DNA of 64,000 nt from Maribacter polysaccharolyticus (GCF_028882255.1 NZ_JARBUY010000004.1:508328-572327); one strand, 5' to 3'; positions 1 through 9,075 are shown, numbered from the stretch's first letter. Program-made: numbers and translations. Notes: generated by a model from the sequence alone, not told the origin.

Positions 1-886
1 TCCCTTTTTCGATGATCTCATCATCCAGATCAAAATCCATGACCGTATAGTTGGTCATATCGGGCTTTATATAGACATCTGTCGCAGACGCTTTTTCAAT
101 CATATCGGCTACGGTCCTATAATTATTGATCTGTAATAATATCCCGGTAGCGGAAGAAAGTTCACTCCTATCCCTTAAGGCGTGTTGCACATCGACCCCG
201 ATAATAACATCAGCCCCCATTTTCTTGACCTCTTCCAATGGATAGTTGTTGACCACCCCACCATCGATCAGTATATCGCCATCAATGTTCGAAGGTTCAA
301 AAAAGGAAGGGAATGTTCCCGATGCCATTATGGCCTCTGGCAAATACCCTTTATCGAGTATTACCTGATTGCCCGTTTCCACATTCGTGGCAATACAGAA
401 AAAGGGTATGGGCAATTGCTTAAAATCGTTGATATCCTTAACATGGTATAAATATTTCACCATTTGGTGGTAAATATTCTGCCCCCCTGAAAATCCTTGG
501 GGAATCGCCAATTTGAAATTATCGAAAGGTATGTTTATGGCATACCGCTCCGAATCTTCCTTTTCGTAAAAGGTTTTTACGTTCCTGGGTAGCTCATCAC
601 TGATGAGGCTGTTAAAATCGATATTCCTGAAAATGGAGTCGAGTTGAGTGGCCGAATAGCCCGATGCATAAAGGGCCCCTACAATGGCTCCCATACTCGT
701 TCCCCCAATATAATCTATCTTGACCCCGGCCTCCTCTATGACCTTCAGGGCCCCGATATGGGCCATTCCTTTTGCCCCGCCCCCACTGAGCACCAGACCT
801 ACTTTAATTTCTTTTTCAGGTTCCGTATTTTGGGCACCTACCTGGGCCATAAACACCATTAAAAGTAGAAAAGGTATAAACTTCAT
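1..886 (-). CDS. Patatin-like phospholipase family protein (C-terminus outside window)
   Basis: Reading from the start codon at 886 leftwards gives 295 residues that run off the window edge. A signal peptide (residues 1-19, ending VGAQ) is followed by the patatin core: an oxyanion-hole glycine run GGGAKG at about residues 35-40, the nucleophile elbow GTSMG with Ser64, and the second half of the catalytic dyad in an IDGG motif at about Asp208. The dyad is complete, so the enzyme is probably an active lipid acyl hydrolase exported to the periplasm or outer membrane. Related Bacteroidota proteins of this type often continue into a BamA-like outer membrane barrel; whether this one does cannot be seen. 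It lies on the same strand as uvrC, 47 bases downstream of it. Confidence 0.9.
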   Translation of the reverse strand, partial: MKFIPFLLLMVFMAQVGAQNTEPEKEIKVGLVLSGGGAKGMAHIGALKVIEEAGVKIDYIGGTSMGAIVGALYASGYSATQLDSIFRNIDFNSLISDELPRNVKTFYEKEDSERYAINIPFDNFKLAIPQGFSGGQNIYHQMVKYLYHVKDINDFKQLPIPFFCIATNVETGNQVILDKGYLPEAIMASGTFPSFFEPSNIDGDILIDGGVVNNYPLEEVKKMGADVIIGVDVQHALRDRSELSSATGILLQINNYRTVADMIEKASATDVYIKPDMTNYTVMDFDLDDEIIEKG

Positions 887-933
887 CTTTTTGCTATTTG
901 TTACATCACATTCCATACCTACCCTCGAAAAAC

Positions 934-2721
934 TCAATGAAAGGTTTCATAAATCTTTTTTGCCTTGGCAACACCTACCACGGTGGCCAAATTTTCGAGC
1001 GAGGCGGACTTTATCCTTTTGACCGATTTGAATTTTTTCAACAATTCGCTGGCCGTTTTTTCCCCTATGCCGTCAATATTCTCCAATTCGGAATTAATGG
1101 CCGCCTTGCTTCTTTTATTCCTATGGAAGGTTATCCCAAATCGATGCGCCTCATTCCTAAGTTGCTGTACTATTTTCAGGCTTTCCGATTTCTTATCCAA
1201 ATATAGGGGTATAGGGTCTTCGGGGAAATAAATCTCCTCTAATCTTTTGGCAATACCGATTATGGCGATCTTTCCCCTTAATCCCAGGATATCCAAACTC
1301 TTTAAGGCAGAGGACAATTGCCCCTTCCCGCCATCGATCACGATCAGTTGGGGTAAAGGTTCCCCTTCTTCCAATAGTCTTTTGTAACGCCTGAACACCA
1401 CCTCCTCCATGGAGGCGAAATCGTCGGGACCTTCTACCGTTTTTATGTTATAATGACGATAATCCTTTTTCGATGGTTTCCCATTCTTGAACACCACACA
1501 GGCTGCAACCGGATTGCTGCCTTGAATATTGCTATTGTCAAAACATTCGATATGCCTGGGCTCTTCCCCCAATCGAAGGTCTTTTTTCATTTGAGCCATA
1601 AGCCTATTCGTGTGCCTTTCGGGATCCATGATCTTGATTTGGCTTAGTCGTTCCTGTCTAAAATATTTCGCATTTCGTATGGATAGATCCAAAATCTTAC
1701 GTTTATCACCCAGTTTGGGAACGGTAACTTTTAGGTGGGGCTCTACCACCACTTTAAAAGGCAGGTAAATTTCCTTTGATTCGGAATTGAAACGCTGCCG
1801 TAGCTCAAAGATCGCCAATTGTAACAAGTCTTCGTCCTTTTCATCCAACTTCTTTTTGATTTCCAAGGTATGGGACCTTATGATCGAACCATGGGACAAT
1901 TGTAAAAAATTAATGTAGGCGAAGGCTTCATCGGTAATGATGGAAAAGACATCGACATTATTTATGTTCGGATTTACGATGGTGGTCTTGGACTGGTAAT
2001 TTTCAAGTACGTGGATCTTATCCTTGAATTGTTGTGCTTCCTCAAAGCGCATTTCATCGGCCAATTCCTTCATTTTATTCCTAAAGGAATGCAGGGAGGA
2101 CTTAAAATTACCCTTGAGAATGTCCCGTATCTCTTCTACCTGTCGATCGTACTGTATAGTGTTTTGGAACCCTTCACAAGGGCCCAAGCAATTCCCCAAA
2201 TGGTATTCTAGGCATACTTTATATTTACCCGCCTGGATCTTCTCCTGCGATAGATCGTAATTACAGGTTCTTATGGGATAAATATTCTTGATCAGATCCA
2301 ATAAGGTTTTGATCGTATACATACTCGTATAAGGACCAAAATATTCCGATCCGTCCTTGATCAGTTTACGGGTGGGGAAAATCCTTGGAAAACGTTCATT
2401 CTTTATACAGATCCAAGGGTATGATTTATCGTCTTTAAGCAGCACGTTATAACGGGGCCTGTATTTTTTAATCAGATTGTTCTCCAATAACAGGGCATCC
2501 GATTCGGTAGCCACTACAATATGTTTAATGTTCTTGATCTTCTTTACTAAAATCCGGGTTTTACCGTATTCGTGATTTTTTGTAAAGTAGGAAGACACCC
2601 TTTTTTTGAGGTTCTTGGCCTTTCCCACATATAAGATCTTATCCTCACCATCATAGAACTGATATACCCCGGGACTGTTGGGCAAGGTGCTGATCTGTAT
2701 TTTTAAGGGTAATTTGGACAT
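934..2721 (-). CDS. uvrC: UvrABC system protein C (excinuclease subunit)
   Basis: A full-length 595-residue UvrC, the subunit that cuts both sides of a DNA lesion in nucleotide excision repair. The GIY-YIG nuclease domain is at about residues 13-95 (SPGVYQFYD, ILYVGKAKNL). A cluster of four cysteines at about 150-182 matches the iron-sulfur ligands known in UvrC. A UVR helical hairpin lies near 205-240, the RNase H-like second nuclease has ECFDNSN and VIDGGKGQ, and tandem helix-hairpin-helix motifs are at the C-terminus (IDGIGEKTA, VVGVAKAK). The start ATG at 2721 fits the family N-terminus. The 533 bases upstream hold no other clear gene, so it probably has its own promoter, possibly driving the patatin gene as well. 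Confidence 0.98.
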   Translation of the reverse strand: MSKLPLKIQISTLPNSPGVYQFYDGEDKILYVGKAKNLKKRVSSYFTKNHEYGKTRILVKKIKNIKHIVVATESDALLLENNLIKKYRPRYNVLLKDDKSYPWICIKNERFPRIFPTRKLIKDGSEYFGPYTSMYTIKTLLDLIKNIYPIRTCNYDLSQEKIQAGKYKVCLEYHLGNCLGPCEGFQNTIQYDRQVEEIRDILKGNFKSSLHSFRNKMKELADEMRFEEAQQFKDKIHVLENYQSKTTIVNPNINNVDVFSIITDEAFAYINFLQLSHGSIIRSHTLEIKKKLDEKDEDLLQLAIFELRQRFNSESKEIYLPFKVVVEPHLKVTVPKLGDKRKILDLSIRNAKYFRQERLSQIKIMDPERHTNRLMAQMKKDLRLGEEPRHIECFDNSNIQGSNPVAACVVFKNGKPSKKDYRHYNIKTVEGPDDFASMEEVVFRRYKRLLEEGEPLPQLIVIDGGKGQLSSALKSLDILGLRGKIAIIGIAKRLEEIYFPEDPIPLYLDKKSESLKIVQQLRNEAHRFGITFHRNKRSKAAINSELENIDGIGEKTASELLKKFKSVKRIKSASLENLATVVGVAKAKKIYETFH

Positions 2722-3254
2722 TAACTCCGATAAGGATTTAGTTTATTCATTGCCACCTTAAGTTACTATGTTTTGGCACTAGTCAAAGGCGTATTCCCCT
2801 TTCCATCCCAACATATCGAGAACAGGCCCCTATTTAAAACATACCGACTATAAGGCGCATGCAACGCTAAACAAAAATAATCCCTTTACATGCCGTTTTT
2901 CCAATTTTCAATGTTTTTAACATTGCACAATTGTCTGGAAATTGATTATGGTAGTCGGAATTTAAGGCCGCATTGTGAATAATTATTTAAAATTATGCCA
3001 CTAAATTTTAACCTTTTGTTAAAAATGGTTCCAAAACGTGCATTTCATCGATAAAATAATGCACTTGGTAGGATGCTAAGTCATTTTTTCTTTATTTTTA
3101 TAACATCAAAATCACATTTTTCACATGGACAATTATATTATAACCCTCGGCACCTACTTGATATTAATGCTATTTTTCAAAATTTATATCGCAGTAGCTG
3201 TAAAAGAGTAAGAATCACTTAGTATCTTTATTCGTAAATTTTCAACCTCCCTAC
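2722..3254. other. Divergent intergenic region uvrC / cyclo-ligase gene
   Basis: An AT-rich 533-base spacer between two divergent genes. It must hold promoters for both. I see no perfect TAnnTTTG motif; TATCTTTA just before the cyclo-ligase gene is the nearest match. The only reading frame of note is the 28-codon frame listed separately. No RNA gene fold or mobile element is visible. Confidence 0.5.
3125..3211 (+). CDS. Possible 28-residue membrane microprotein
   Basis: A short frame starting ATG GAC AAT, ending TAA, encodes 28 residues. After MDNYII the peptide is hydrophobic through about residue 24 (LILMLFF, IAVAV) and ends in KE, which would fit one membrane-spanning helix with charged flanks. 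It lies 43 bases before the cyclo-ligase start on the same strand and could be a leader or a small membrane protein. Nothing but composition and placement supports it, so it may equally be chance. Confidence 0.25.
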   Translation: MDNYIITLGTYLILMLFFKIYIAVAVKE

Positions 3255-3821
3255 ATGTTGAAGTCGAATTTACGATTGCATTATTCCCGACTTAGGAATC
3301 AAATTACCCCTGGAAAAATTTCCGATGATAGTTTGTTGATTGCCAATAAGGCCTTGGAACTTCCCATTTGGGATTTTGACTATTACCACCTATTCCTACC
3401 CATCCAAGATAAGGGGGAAATCGACACCGTTTTTTTATTGTCCATCCTCCAAGGAAGGGACAAACATGTAGTTCTTCCAAAGATGGAAGGAGCCTCATTG
3501 ACCCACTTTTTACTTACCGACAATACCAAGATAAAAACCAACAAATGGAATGTTCCCGAACCTGTCGATGGTATTGGGATACCACCCGAAAAAATCGATG
3601 TAGTGTTCATTCCCCTGCTCGCCTATGATGAAAAAGGAAACAGGGTAGGCTATGGAAAAGGGTATTACGATCGATTCCTGCAACAATGTAAACCCGATGT
3701 CATCAAGGTAGGGTTGTCATTATTTGAGCCCGAAAAGAATATCGAGGATGTTGAGGAAACCGATATTCCATTGGATTATTGCATCACTCCAAAGAAAATC
3801 TACGCATTTTCGGGAAGTTGA
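3255..3821 (+). CDS. 5-formyltetrahydrofolate cyclo-ligase
   Basis: 188 residues, the usual length for this ATP-dependent enzyme, which converts 5-formyl-tetrahydrofolate to 5,10-methenyl-tetrahydrofolate in the cytosol and so recycles a storage form of folate. The diagnostic C-terminal nucleotide/folate-binding motif GYGKGYYDRFL is at about residues 133-143, preceded by VVFIPLLAYDEKGNR and followed by the conserved IPLD. The gene points at lspA and the two reading frames overlap by 22 bases at their 3' ends, so the end of each gene is antisense to the other. A perfect promoter is not visible; TATCTTTA about 30 bases upstream may serve. Confidence 0.95.
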   Translation: MLKSNLRLHYSRLRNQITPGKISDDSLLIANKALELPIWDFDYYHLFLPIQDKGEIDTVFLLSILQGRDKHVVLPKMEGASLTHFLLTDNTKIKTNKWNVPEPVDGIGIPPEKIDVVFIPLLAYDEKGNRVGYGKGYYDRFLQQCKPDVIKVGLSLFEPEKNIEDVEETDIPLDYCITPKKIYAFSGS

Positions 3822-4459
3822 CTTTCTTCCACTGCTTTTTCCCCTCCTTTGTTGGCAAAAGCTTTTTTATTGAATACCAACAAAATACCGACCCCAGTAC
3901 TTATTGCCATATCCGCAATATTGAAAACGGGATCAAAAAAGCTGAAACTTTTTCCCCCAAGAAAGGGTATCCAATCCGGCCAAGTCGTATCGATCATGGG
4001 AAAATAAAGCATATCGACTACCTTTCCGAAGAACCATCCTCCGTAAGGCTCATCTGAAAACATGCTGGCCACTTGACCGTTGCTATGGTTGAAAAGCACC
4101 CCATAGAAGACAGAATCGACAATATTACCCAAGGCTCCGGCAAAAATCAATGAAACCGCCAATATCAAGGTTGTTGAATATCGTTTTTTAATGCTGTCAT
4201 AAAGCCAATATCCTATACCCGCCACAGCAAACAACCTGAAAACGGTCAAGATCAACTTCGCGGTATTTTCGGTAATCGGTAGGAAATCATCCAATTTAGC
4301 CCCCCAGGCCGCACCTGAATTCTCTATAAAATGGATTTTAAACCACTCGAAAACCACATAGGATTCACCGAGAACAAAATGTGTTTTAATATATATCTTA
4401 CTCAACTGGTCTATAAGTAATACCAAGAAAATAAGTAATACGGATTTTTTTATACTCAT
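3800..4459 (-). CDS. lspA: Lipoprotein signal peptidase (signal peptidase II)
   Basis: Inner membrane aspartic protease that removes the signal peptide of prolipoproteins; the window encodes many of its likely substrates. 219 residues, longer than the roughly 165 of E. coli LspA because of an extra periplasmic stretch between the catalytic aspartates and a charged tail. The conserved blocks are present: DQLSKIYIK near residue 17, ENSGAAWG near 48, GNIVDS with the first catalytic Asp, and FNIADMAIS with the second. Four hydrophobic segments are visible. It is the last gene of a leftward run from ileS through the DksA-like gene, although an exported protein gene is inserted just upstream. Its tail overlaps the cyclo-ligase gene by 22 bases. 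Confidence 0.96.
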   Translation of the reverse strand: MSIKKSVLLIFLVLLIDQLSKIYIKTHFVLGESYVVFEWFKIHFIENSGAAWGAKLDDFLPITENTAKLILTVFRLFAVAGIGYWLYDSIKKRYSTTLILAVSLIFAGALGNIVDSVFYGVLFNHSNGQVASMFSDEPYGGWFFGKVVDMLYFPMIDTTWPDWIPFLGGKSFSFFDPVFNIADMAISTGVGILLVFNKKAFANKGGEKAVEESQLPENA

Positions 4460-4493
4460 TTGTATCTAATAAGGATGGGCAAAAATAGGCATA

Positions 4494-5132
4494 TTATTCG
4501 ATTTTTATCAGATGGATATCCCCGGTAGTTGTCGTTAAATCAAAATAATCGTCCCCTTGGGGAACATTATCGCTTTGAATGGCACCGTACTTATTTTTAA
4601 TGTTAAACAGGGCGCCCTTTGTGTTCACGTCAATATCCCCACTACGCGTGAGCGCATGGGTTACCCCATGAATTTCCCTCAGATTGCAGTTACCATCGTC
4701 GAGAACGACCTTTAGGTTGTTGTAATCCCCTTTTGCCAACACATTGGAAGAGCTCCCTAAGATACTTACGTTCATTTTTTCGGGAATCCGAACCTGAATC
4801 GAAATCGAAATTACCTTGTGTGCACTTAACTTATCATTGGGCACGACAAAACTAGGTTGAAACCCAGCACTTATCCGAACAATAGGGCCATGGTGTTCAA
4901 CCCGGACCAATAAATCGTTCCTATACTCACCATCTATTTGGGCCTCGACAACAATTTCCCTTGACTCCGAAGTGGAAAGCTCAAGTTTATAACAGTTTGC
5001 CGTATCAATTTCGAGATAGGTAGCTTCGGGATCCTCAAGGGTTTTCCGTATTACTTTTTGGGCCCTCAAGCCCGAAAGACCTATCAACAAAAGGATGATC
5101 GTAATACTTACCGTTCTACCCATTATCGGCAT
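4494..5132 (-). CDS. Exported DUF4097-like (head GIN/adhesin-type) beta-repeat protein
   Basis: 212 residues (209 if translation begins at the second ATG, at 5123). A signal peptide (TVSITIILLLIGLSGLRAQ) is followed by a beta-rich protein with short alternating repeats such as GDYNNLKVVLDDGNCNL, SGDIDVNTKGA and TGDIHLIKIE. These resemble the repeating strands of DUF4097/head-GIN putative adhesins; the assignment is by pattern only. It would be periplasmic or surface-exposed; its function is unknown. The gene lies between the dksA-like gene and lspA, and the U-tract of an intrinsic terminator abuts its first ATG, which makes the ATG at 5123 more plausible or implies a promoter inside the terminator region. 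Confidence 0.75.
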   Translation of the reverse strand: MPIMGRTVSITIILLLIGLSGLRAQKVIRKTLEDPEATYLEIDTANCYKLELSTSESREIVVEAQIDGEYRNDLLVRVEHHGPIVRISAGFQPSFVVPNDKLSAHKVISISIQVRIPEKMNVSILGSSSNVLAKGDYNNLKVVLDDGNCNLREIHGVTHALTRSGDIDVNTKGALFNIKNKYGAIQSDNVPQGDDYFDLTTTTGDIHLIKIE

Positions 5133-5156
5133 AAAAAAACGCCCGAAAGGGCGTTT
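5133..5156 (-). terminator. Intrinsic terminator after the dksA-like gene
   Basis: Perfect 8-base stem AAACGCCC/GGGCGTTT (5137-5144 with 5149-5156) around a four-base loop, followed on the minus strand by seven T residues (complement of 5133-5139). It ends transcription coming from ileS and the DksA-like gene. It sits directly before the next gene's first ATG. Confidence 0.85.
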
Positions 5157-5162
5157 AAATAA

Positions 5163-5543
5163 TTATTGCATATTTTTCGCCTCAATACTAAGTGTTGCAT
5201 GGGGCACTAATTTCAATCTTTCCTTATTGATCAACTTCCCTGTTACCCTGCAGATACCATAGGTTTTGTTCTCAATACGCAATAAAGCGTTCTTAAGGTC
5301 CCTGATAAACTTTTCCTGACGGATTGCCAACTGGGTATTTGCCTCTTTACTCATGGTTTGTGAACCTTCCTCAAAAGCCTTGAATGTAGGTGAGGTATCA
5401 TCGGTACCATTGTTCCCATTGTTCATATATGAGCTTTTCAACAGCTCCAAATCACTTTTGGCTTTTACTATCTTGGCTTCTATCAAGGTTTTGAATTCCG
5501 CCAAATCCTTGTCTGAATAACGAACTTTTAAATCTTCTGCCAT
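5163..5543 (-). CDS. DksA/TraR family protein with degenerate zinc finger
   Basis: 126 residues. The N-terminal half is a coiled coil (KTLIEAKIVKAKSDLELLKSS) with an acidic stretch DDTSPT where DksA proteins carry acidic residues at the coil tip. The C-terminal part aligns with the DksA/TraR zinc finger by its frame YGICRVTGKLINKERLKLVPHA, but of the usual four cysteines only one remains: the second is Thr and the last pair lies in LSIEAK. In family members this fold enters the RNA polymerase secondary channel and alters initiation together with ppGpp; here zinc binding is probably lost. Only 3 bases separate it from ileS, so the two are co-transcribed, and a strong terminator follows it. Confidence 0.88.
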   Translation of the reverse strand: MAEDLKVRYSDKDLAEFKTLIEAKIVKAKSDLELLKSSYMNNGNNGTDDTSPTFKAFEEGSQTMSKEANTQLAIRQEKFIRDLKNALLRIENKTYGICRVTGKLINKERLKLVPHATLSIEAKNMQ

Positions 5544-5546
5544 AAT

Positions 5547-8500
5547 TTAGTGTTTTTCAATAAATAATCTTGTATTCACTTGGTCAAATGCAATTGCCGT
5601 GCCATTTTCCAAACTATCCTCAAAAACCAAATCGGCAGTCAAGGTTTCGGCTTTGATATAACCAAGGTTACTCTCGACCGCATTTTCCACCAATCCGTCT
5701 CTTAGGATTTTAATATCAATTCTGTCAGTTACCTCGTAACCGGACTCTTTTCTTATATTCTGAATCCTATTTACAAGTTCTCGGGCAATACCCTCCTTTT
5801 TGAGTTCCTCACTGATGGTCACGTCCAAGGCCACGGTAAGCGGTCCTTGACTTGCCACCAACCAACCCTCTATATCCTGTGAGGTTATCTCTACATCCTG
5901 TAACTGTAATTTAATACTTTTATTATTGATATCTAAGGATATTTCGCCCTCTTGCTCAATTTTTTGGATATCTTCCTGTCCCAAAGCACTTACACTTTGG
6001 GCAATCACCTTCATATCCTTGCCGAATTTAGGGCCTAGAACCTTGAAATTCGGTTTAATTTTCTTGACAAGGATTCCGGAAGCGTCATCCAACAGTTCGA
6101 TTTCCTTAACATTGACTTCCGACTTGATCAAATCGGCAACTGCCTCAATCTCAAGACGCTGATTTTCGTCCAAGACGGGAATCATGATTTTTTGCAAAGG
6201 CTGTCTCACCTTGATTTTTTCTTTCTGACGTATGCTGAGAACCAAAGAGGATATGGTCTGTGCTTTGGCCATCTTACTCTGTAATCCCTTATCGATCAAA
6301 GCTGGATCAGACTCAGGAAAAAGCGATAAATGTACACTTTCAAAAGCATCCTTTCCGGTGGTATTGGCCAGATCTTTGTACAGGCGGTCCATAAAGAAAG
6401 GTGCAATCGGAGAAGATAATTTGGCCACGGTCACCAAACAGGTATACAAGGTTTGGTAGGCCGATATCTTGTCCTTTTTATATTCGCCTTTCCAGAAGCG
6501 TCTTCTACAAAGCCGAACATACCAGTTACTTAAATTTTCCTGTACATAATCGGAAATTGCCCGTGCCGCCTTGGTAGGCTCATAATCGGCATAGGCCCCA
6601 TCAACCTTTTTGATCAAGGTATGCAATTCCGACAAAATCCAACGATCTATTTCCGGACGTTCGTTCAATGGGATCTCATCCTCCGAATAATTGAATCCGT
6701 CCAAGTTGGCATAAAGGGCAAAAAACGAATAGGTATTGTAAAGTGTCCCGAAGAATTTTCGTTTTACCTCAACAATTCCGTCGATATCGAATTTTAGATT
6801 GTCCCAAGGGTTCGCATTCGAGATCATGTACCAACGCGTAGCATCCGCACCATGTTCATCCATGGTCTCAAAAGGATCCACGGCATTCCCCAATCGTTTT
6901 GACATTTTCTTTCCGTCCTTATCCAATACAAGTCCGTTGGAAACGACATTCTTATAGGCTACGGAATCAAAGACCATCGTTGCGATGGCATGCAGGGTAT
7001 AGAACCATCCCCGGGTTTGATCCACACCTTCGGCAATAAAATCTGCCGGGAAGGTCTCGCCTTTATCGATCAAATCCTTTTTCTCAAAAGGATAATGCCA
7101 CTGGGCAAAGGGCATTGATCCGCTATCGAACCAAACATCTATCAAGTCGCTCTCCCTTTTCATGGGCTTACCCGAAGGGGAAACCAAAGTAATTTGATCT
7201 ACAATGTTCTTATGAAGGTCTATCTTTTCATAATTCCCCTCACTCATATCACCGACATTGAAATCGGCGAAAATATCCGATTCCAAAACCTCGGCCGAAA
7301 CGGCTTTGGCCATTTCATCCTTAAGTTGCTCCACAGATCCGATGATCATTTCCTCGGCACCATCCTCTGTGCGCCAAATGGGCAAAGGAATACCCCAATA
7401 CCGCGATCTGGAAAGGTTCCAGTCATTGGCATTGGCCAGCCAATTGCCAAAACGGCCTTCCCCTGTAGCTTTGGGTTTCCAATTTATGGTTTGGTTTAGC
7501 TCGAACATACGGTCTTTTACCTCCGATATCCGTATAAACCAAGAATCCAAAGGATAATATAGGATAGGCTTATCGGTTCGCCAGCAGTTGGGATAACTAT
7601 GCACGTATTTTTCAACCTTAAAGGCCTTGTTTTCCTCTTTTAATCGAATGGCTATTTCAACATCCACGGACCTTTCGGGAGCCGTACCCTCGTCATAATA
7701 TTCATTCTTGACATATTTACCGCCAAGTTCCTTCATCTCGGGCCTGAACTTCCCTTGCAAATCTACGAGTGGGACAGGATTATTGTTCCCATCCAAAACC
7801 AACATGGGCGGTACTTCGGGCTTGGCCTGTTTCGCTACCAAGGCATCGTCCGCACCAAAAGTAGGTGCCGTATGCACGATTCCGGTACCATCTTCCGTGG
7901 TCACGAAATCCCCTGCGATGACCCTAAAGGCATTCTCGGGGTTTTGATACGGTAGGGCGTAGGGCATTAACTGTTCATAGCGGGTACCTACCAGCTCTTT
8001 TCCGGCGGCCCCAGCGATTATTTGAAAAGGGATTTTTTTATCCCCACTTGTAAAATCCGTAAAATCACTTTCCTCCTTAGACGCAAAAAACCTACCCGTA
8101 AATTGTTTGCCCACAAGGTTTTTGGCCAACACCACATTTATGGGTTCAAAGGTATATTGATTGAATGTTTTTACAAGAACATATTCGATCTTGGGTCCGA
8201 CGGTCAGTGCCGTATTCGAAGGAAGCGTCCAAGGCGTGGTGGTCCATGCCATTAGGTATACCTCACCTTCTACCTCTTTAAAAACATTCGGCAAGGTCTC
8301 TTTCAACACCTTAAATTGAGCGGTTACGGTGGTATCGGTAGTATCTTGATATGTTCCGGGCTGGTTCAATTCATGGGAACTCAAACCGGTACCCGCCTTT
8401 GGCGAATAGGGTTGTATGGTATACCCTTTATAAATCAACCCCTTATCATAAATCTGTTTTAACAACCACCAAACAGATTCCATATACTTGGACTTATACG

Positions 8501-8948
8501 TAATATAGGGGTCATCCATATCTACCCAATATCCGATACGTTGGGTCATTTCATTCCAAACATCCGTATAGCGCATCACCGCCTTTTTACAAGCCGCGTT
8601 ATACTCCTCAACGGAAATCTTTACCCCGATATCTTCCTTGGTGATCCCCAATTCTTTCTCTACCCCCAATTCTACGGGAAGGCCATGGGTATCCCAACCT
8701 GCTTTTCGTTTGACTTGAAAACCCTTCATGGTTTTGTAGCGGGGAAATATGTCCTTGATCGTTCTGGCAATGACATGATGGATCCCCGGCATCCCATTCG
8801 CTGAAGGGGGACCTTCATAAAAGACGTAGCTCGGATTTCCCTCCCTACTGGATATACTTTTCTCAAAAATGGAATGTTCTTTCCAGTACTGGAGTTCTTC
8901 TTCCGCGACCTTTGGTAAATCCAATCCTTTGTATCCTGCAAACTTCAT
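5547..8948 (-). CDS. ileS: Isoleucyl-tRNA synthetase
   Basis: 1133 residues, the size of the longer, eukaryote-like IleRS form common in Bacteroidota. The class I signature HIGH appears as GIHH at residues 55-58 after PPSANGMP, and the KMSKR loop is at about 680. The editing (CP1) domain between them contains TTTPWTLPSNTALTVGP and GTGIVHTAPTFGADD, which matches the IleRS/ValRS deacylation pocket. An anticodon-binding helical domain and a C-terminal extension complete it. It charges tRNA-Ile in the cytosol. It is the first gene of a leftward unit with the DksA-like gene. A TAnnTTTG-type element (TAGTTTTG, minus strand, 8982-8989) sits about 35 bases before the start. Confidence 0.98.
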   Translation of the reverse strand: MKFAGYKGLDLPKVAEEELQYWKEHSIFEKSISSREGNPSYVFYEGPPSANGMPGIHHVIARTIKDIFPRYKTMKGFQVKRKAGWDTHGLPVELGVEKELGITKEDIGVKISVEEYNAACKKAVMRYTDVWNEMTQRIGYWVDMDDPYITYKSKYMESVWWLLKQIYDKGLIYKGYTIQPYSPKAGTGLSSHELNQPGTYQDTTDTTVTAQFKVLKETLPNVFKEVEGEVYLMAWTTTPWTLPSNTALTVGPKIEYVLVKTFNQYTFEPINVVLAKNLVGKQFTGRFFASKEESDFTDFTSGDKKIPFQIIAGAAGKELVGTRYEQLMPYALPYQNPENAFRVIAGDFVTTEDGTGIVHTAPTFGADDALVAKQAKPEVPPMLVLDGNNNPVPLVDLQGKFRPEMKELGGKYVKNEYYDEGTAPERSVDVEIAIRLKEENKAFKVEKYVHSYPNCWRTDKPILYYPLDSWFIRISEVKDRMFELNQTINWKPKATGEGRFGNWLANANDWNLSRSRYWGIPLPIWRTEDGAEEMIIGSVEQLKDEMAKAVSAEVLESDIFADFNVGDMSEGNYEKIDLHKNIVDQITLVSPSGKPMKRESDLIDVWFDSGSMPFAQWHYPFEKKDLIDKGETFPADFIAEGVDQTRGWFYTLHAIATMVFDSVAYKNVVSNGLVLDKDGKKMSKRLGNAVDPFETMDEHGADATRWYMISNANPWDNLKFDIDGIVEVKRKFFGTLYNTYSFFALYANLDGFNYSEDEIPLNERPEIDRWILSELHTLIKKVDGAYADYEPTKAARAISDYVQENLSNWYVRLCRRRFWKGEYKKDKISAYQTLYTCLVTVAKLSSPIAPFFMDRLYKDLANTTGKDAFESVHLSLFPESDPALIDKGLQSKMAKAQTISSLVLSIRQKEKIKVRQPLQKIMIPVLDENQRLEIEAVADLIKSEVNVKEIELLDDASGILVKKIKPNFKVLGPKFGKDMKVIAQSVSALGQEDIQKIEQEGEISLDINNKSIKLQLQDVEITSQDIEGWLVASQGPLTVALDVTISEELKKEGIARELVNRIQNIRKESGYEVTDRIDIKILRDGLVENAVESNLGYIKAETLTADLVFEDSLENGTAIAFDQVNTRLFIEKH

Positions 8949-8981
8949 AATAACAGCTTCTAATGCTACATTTTAAGTCTG

Positions 8982-8989
8982 CAAAACTA
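8982..8989 (-). promoter_or_regulatory. ileS: Candidate -7 promoter element for ileS
   Basis: On the minus strand this reads TAGTTTTG, a match to the Bacteroidota -7 consensus TAnnTTTG, 33 bases before the ileS start codon. No clear TTG element is found at the usual distance, so support is partial. Confidence 0.4.
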
Positions 8990-9024
8990 GTAATTTTTGT
9001 CGTATAAATGATTCAGTTCAATAC

Positions 9025-9052
9025 AAAAGCCCCTTCGAAAAGGGGCTTTTTT
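9025..9052 (-). terminator. Intrinsic terminator after the DUF4382 gene
   Basis: 11-base stem AAAAGCCCCTT/AAGGGGCTTTT (9025-9035 with 9040-9050), loop CGAA. It lies between two leftward genes, so its job is to end the DUF4382 transcript before ileS. The T run is longer in the plus direction (six) than in the minus direction (four), so it would work both ways. Confidence 0.75.
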
Positions 9053-9075
9053 ACATCTTAATTGTTGATTGCGAT

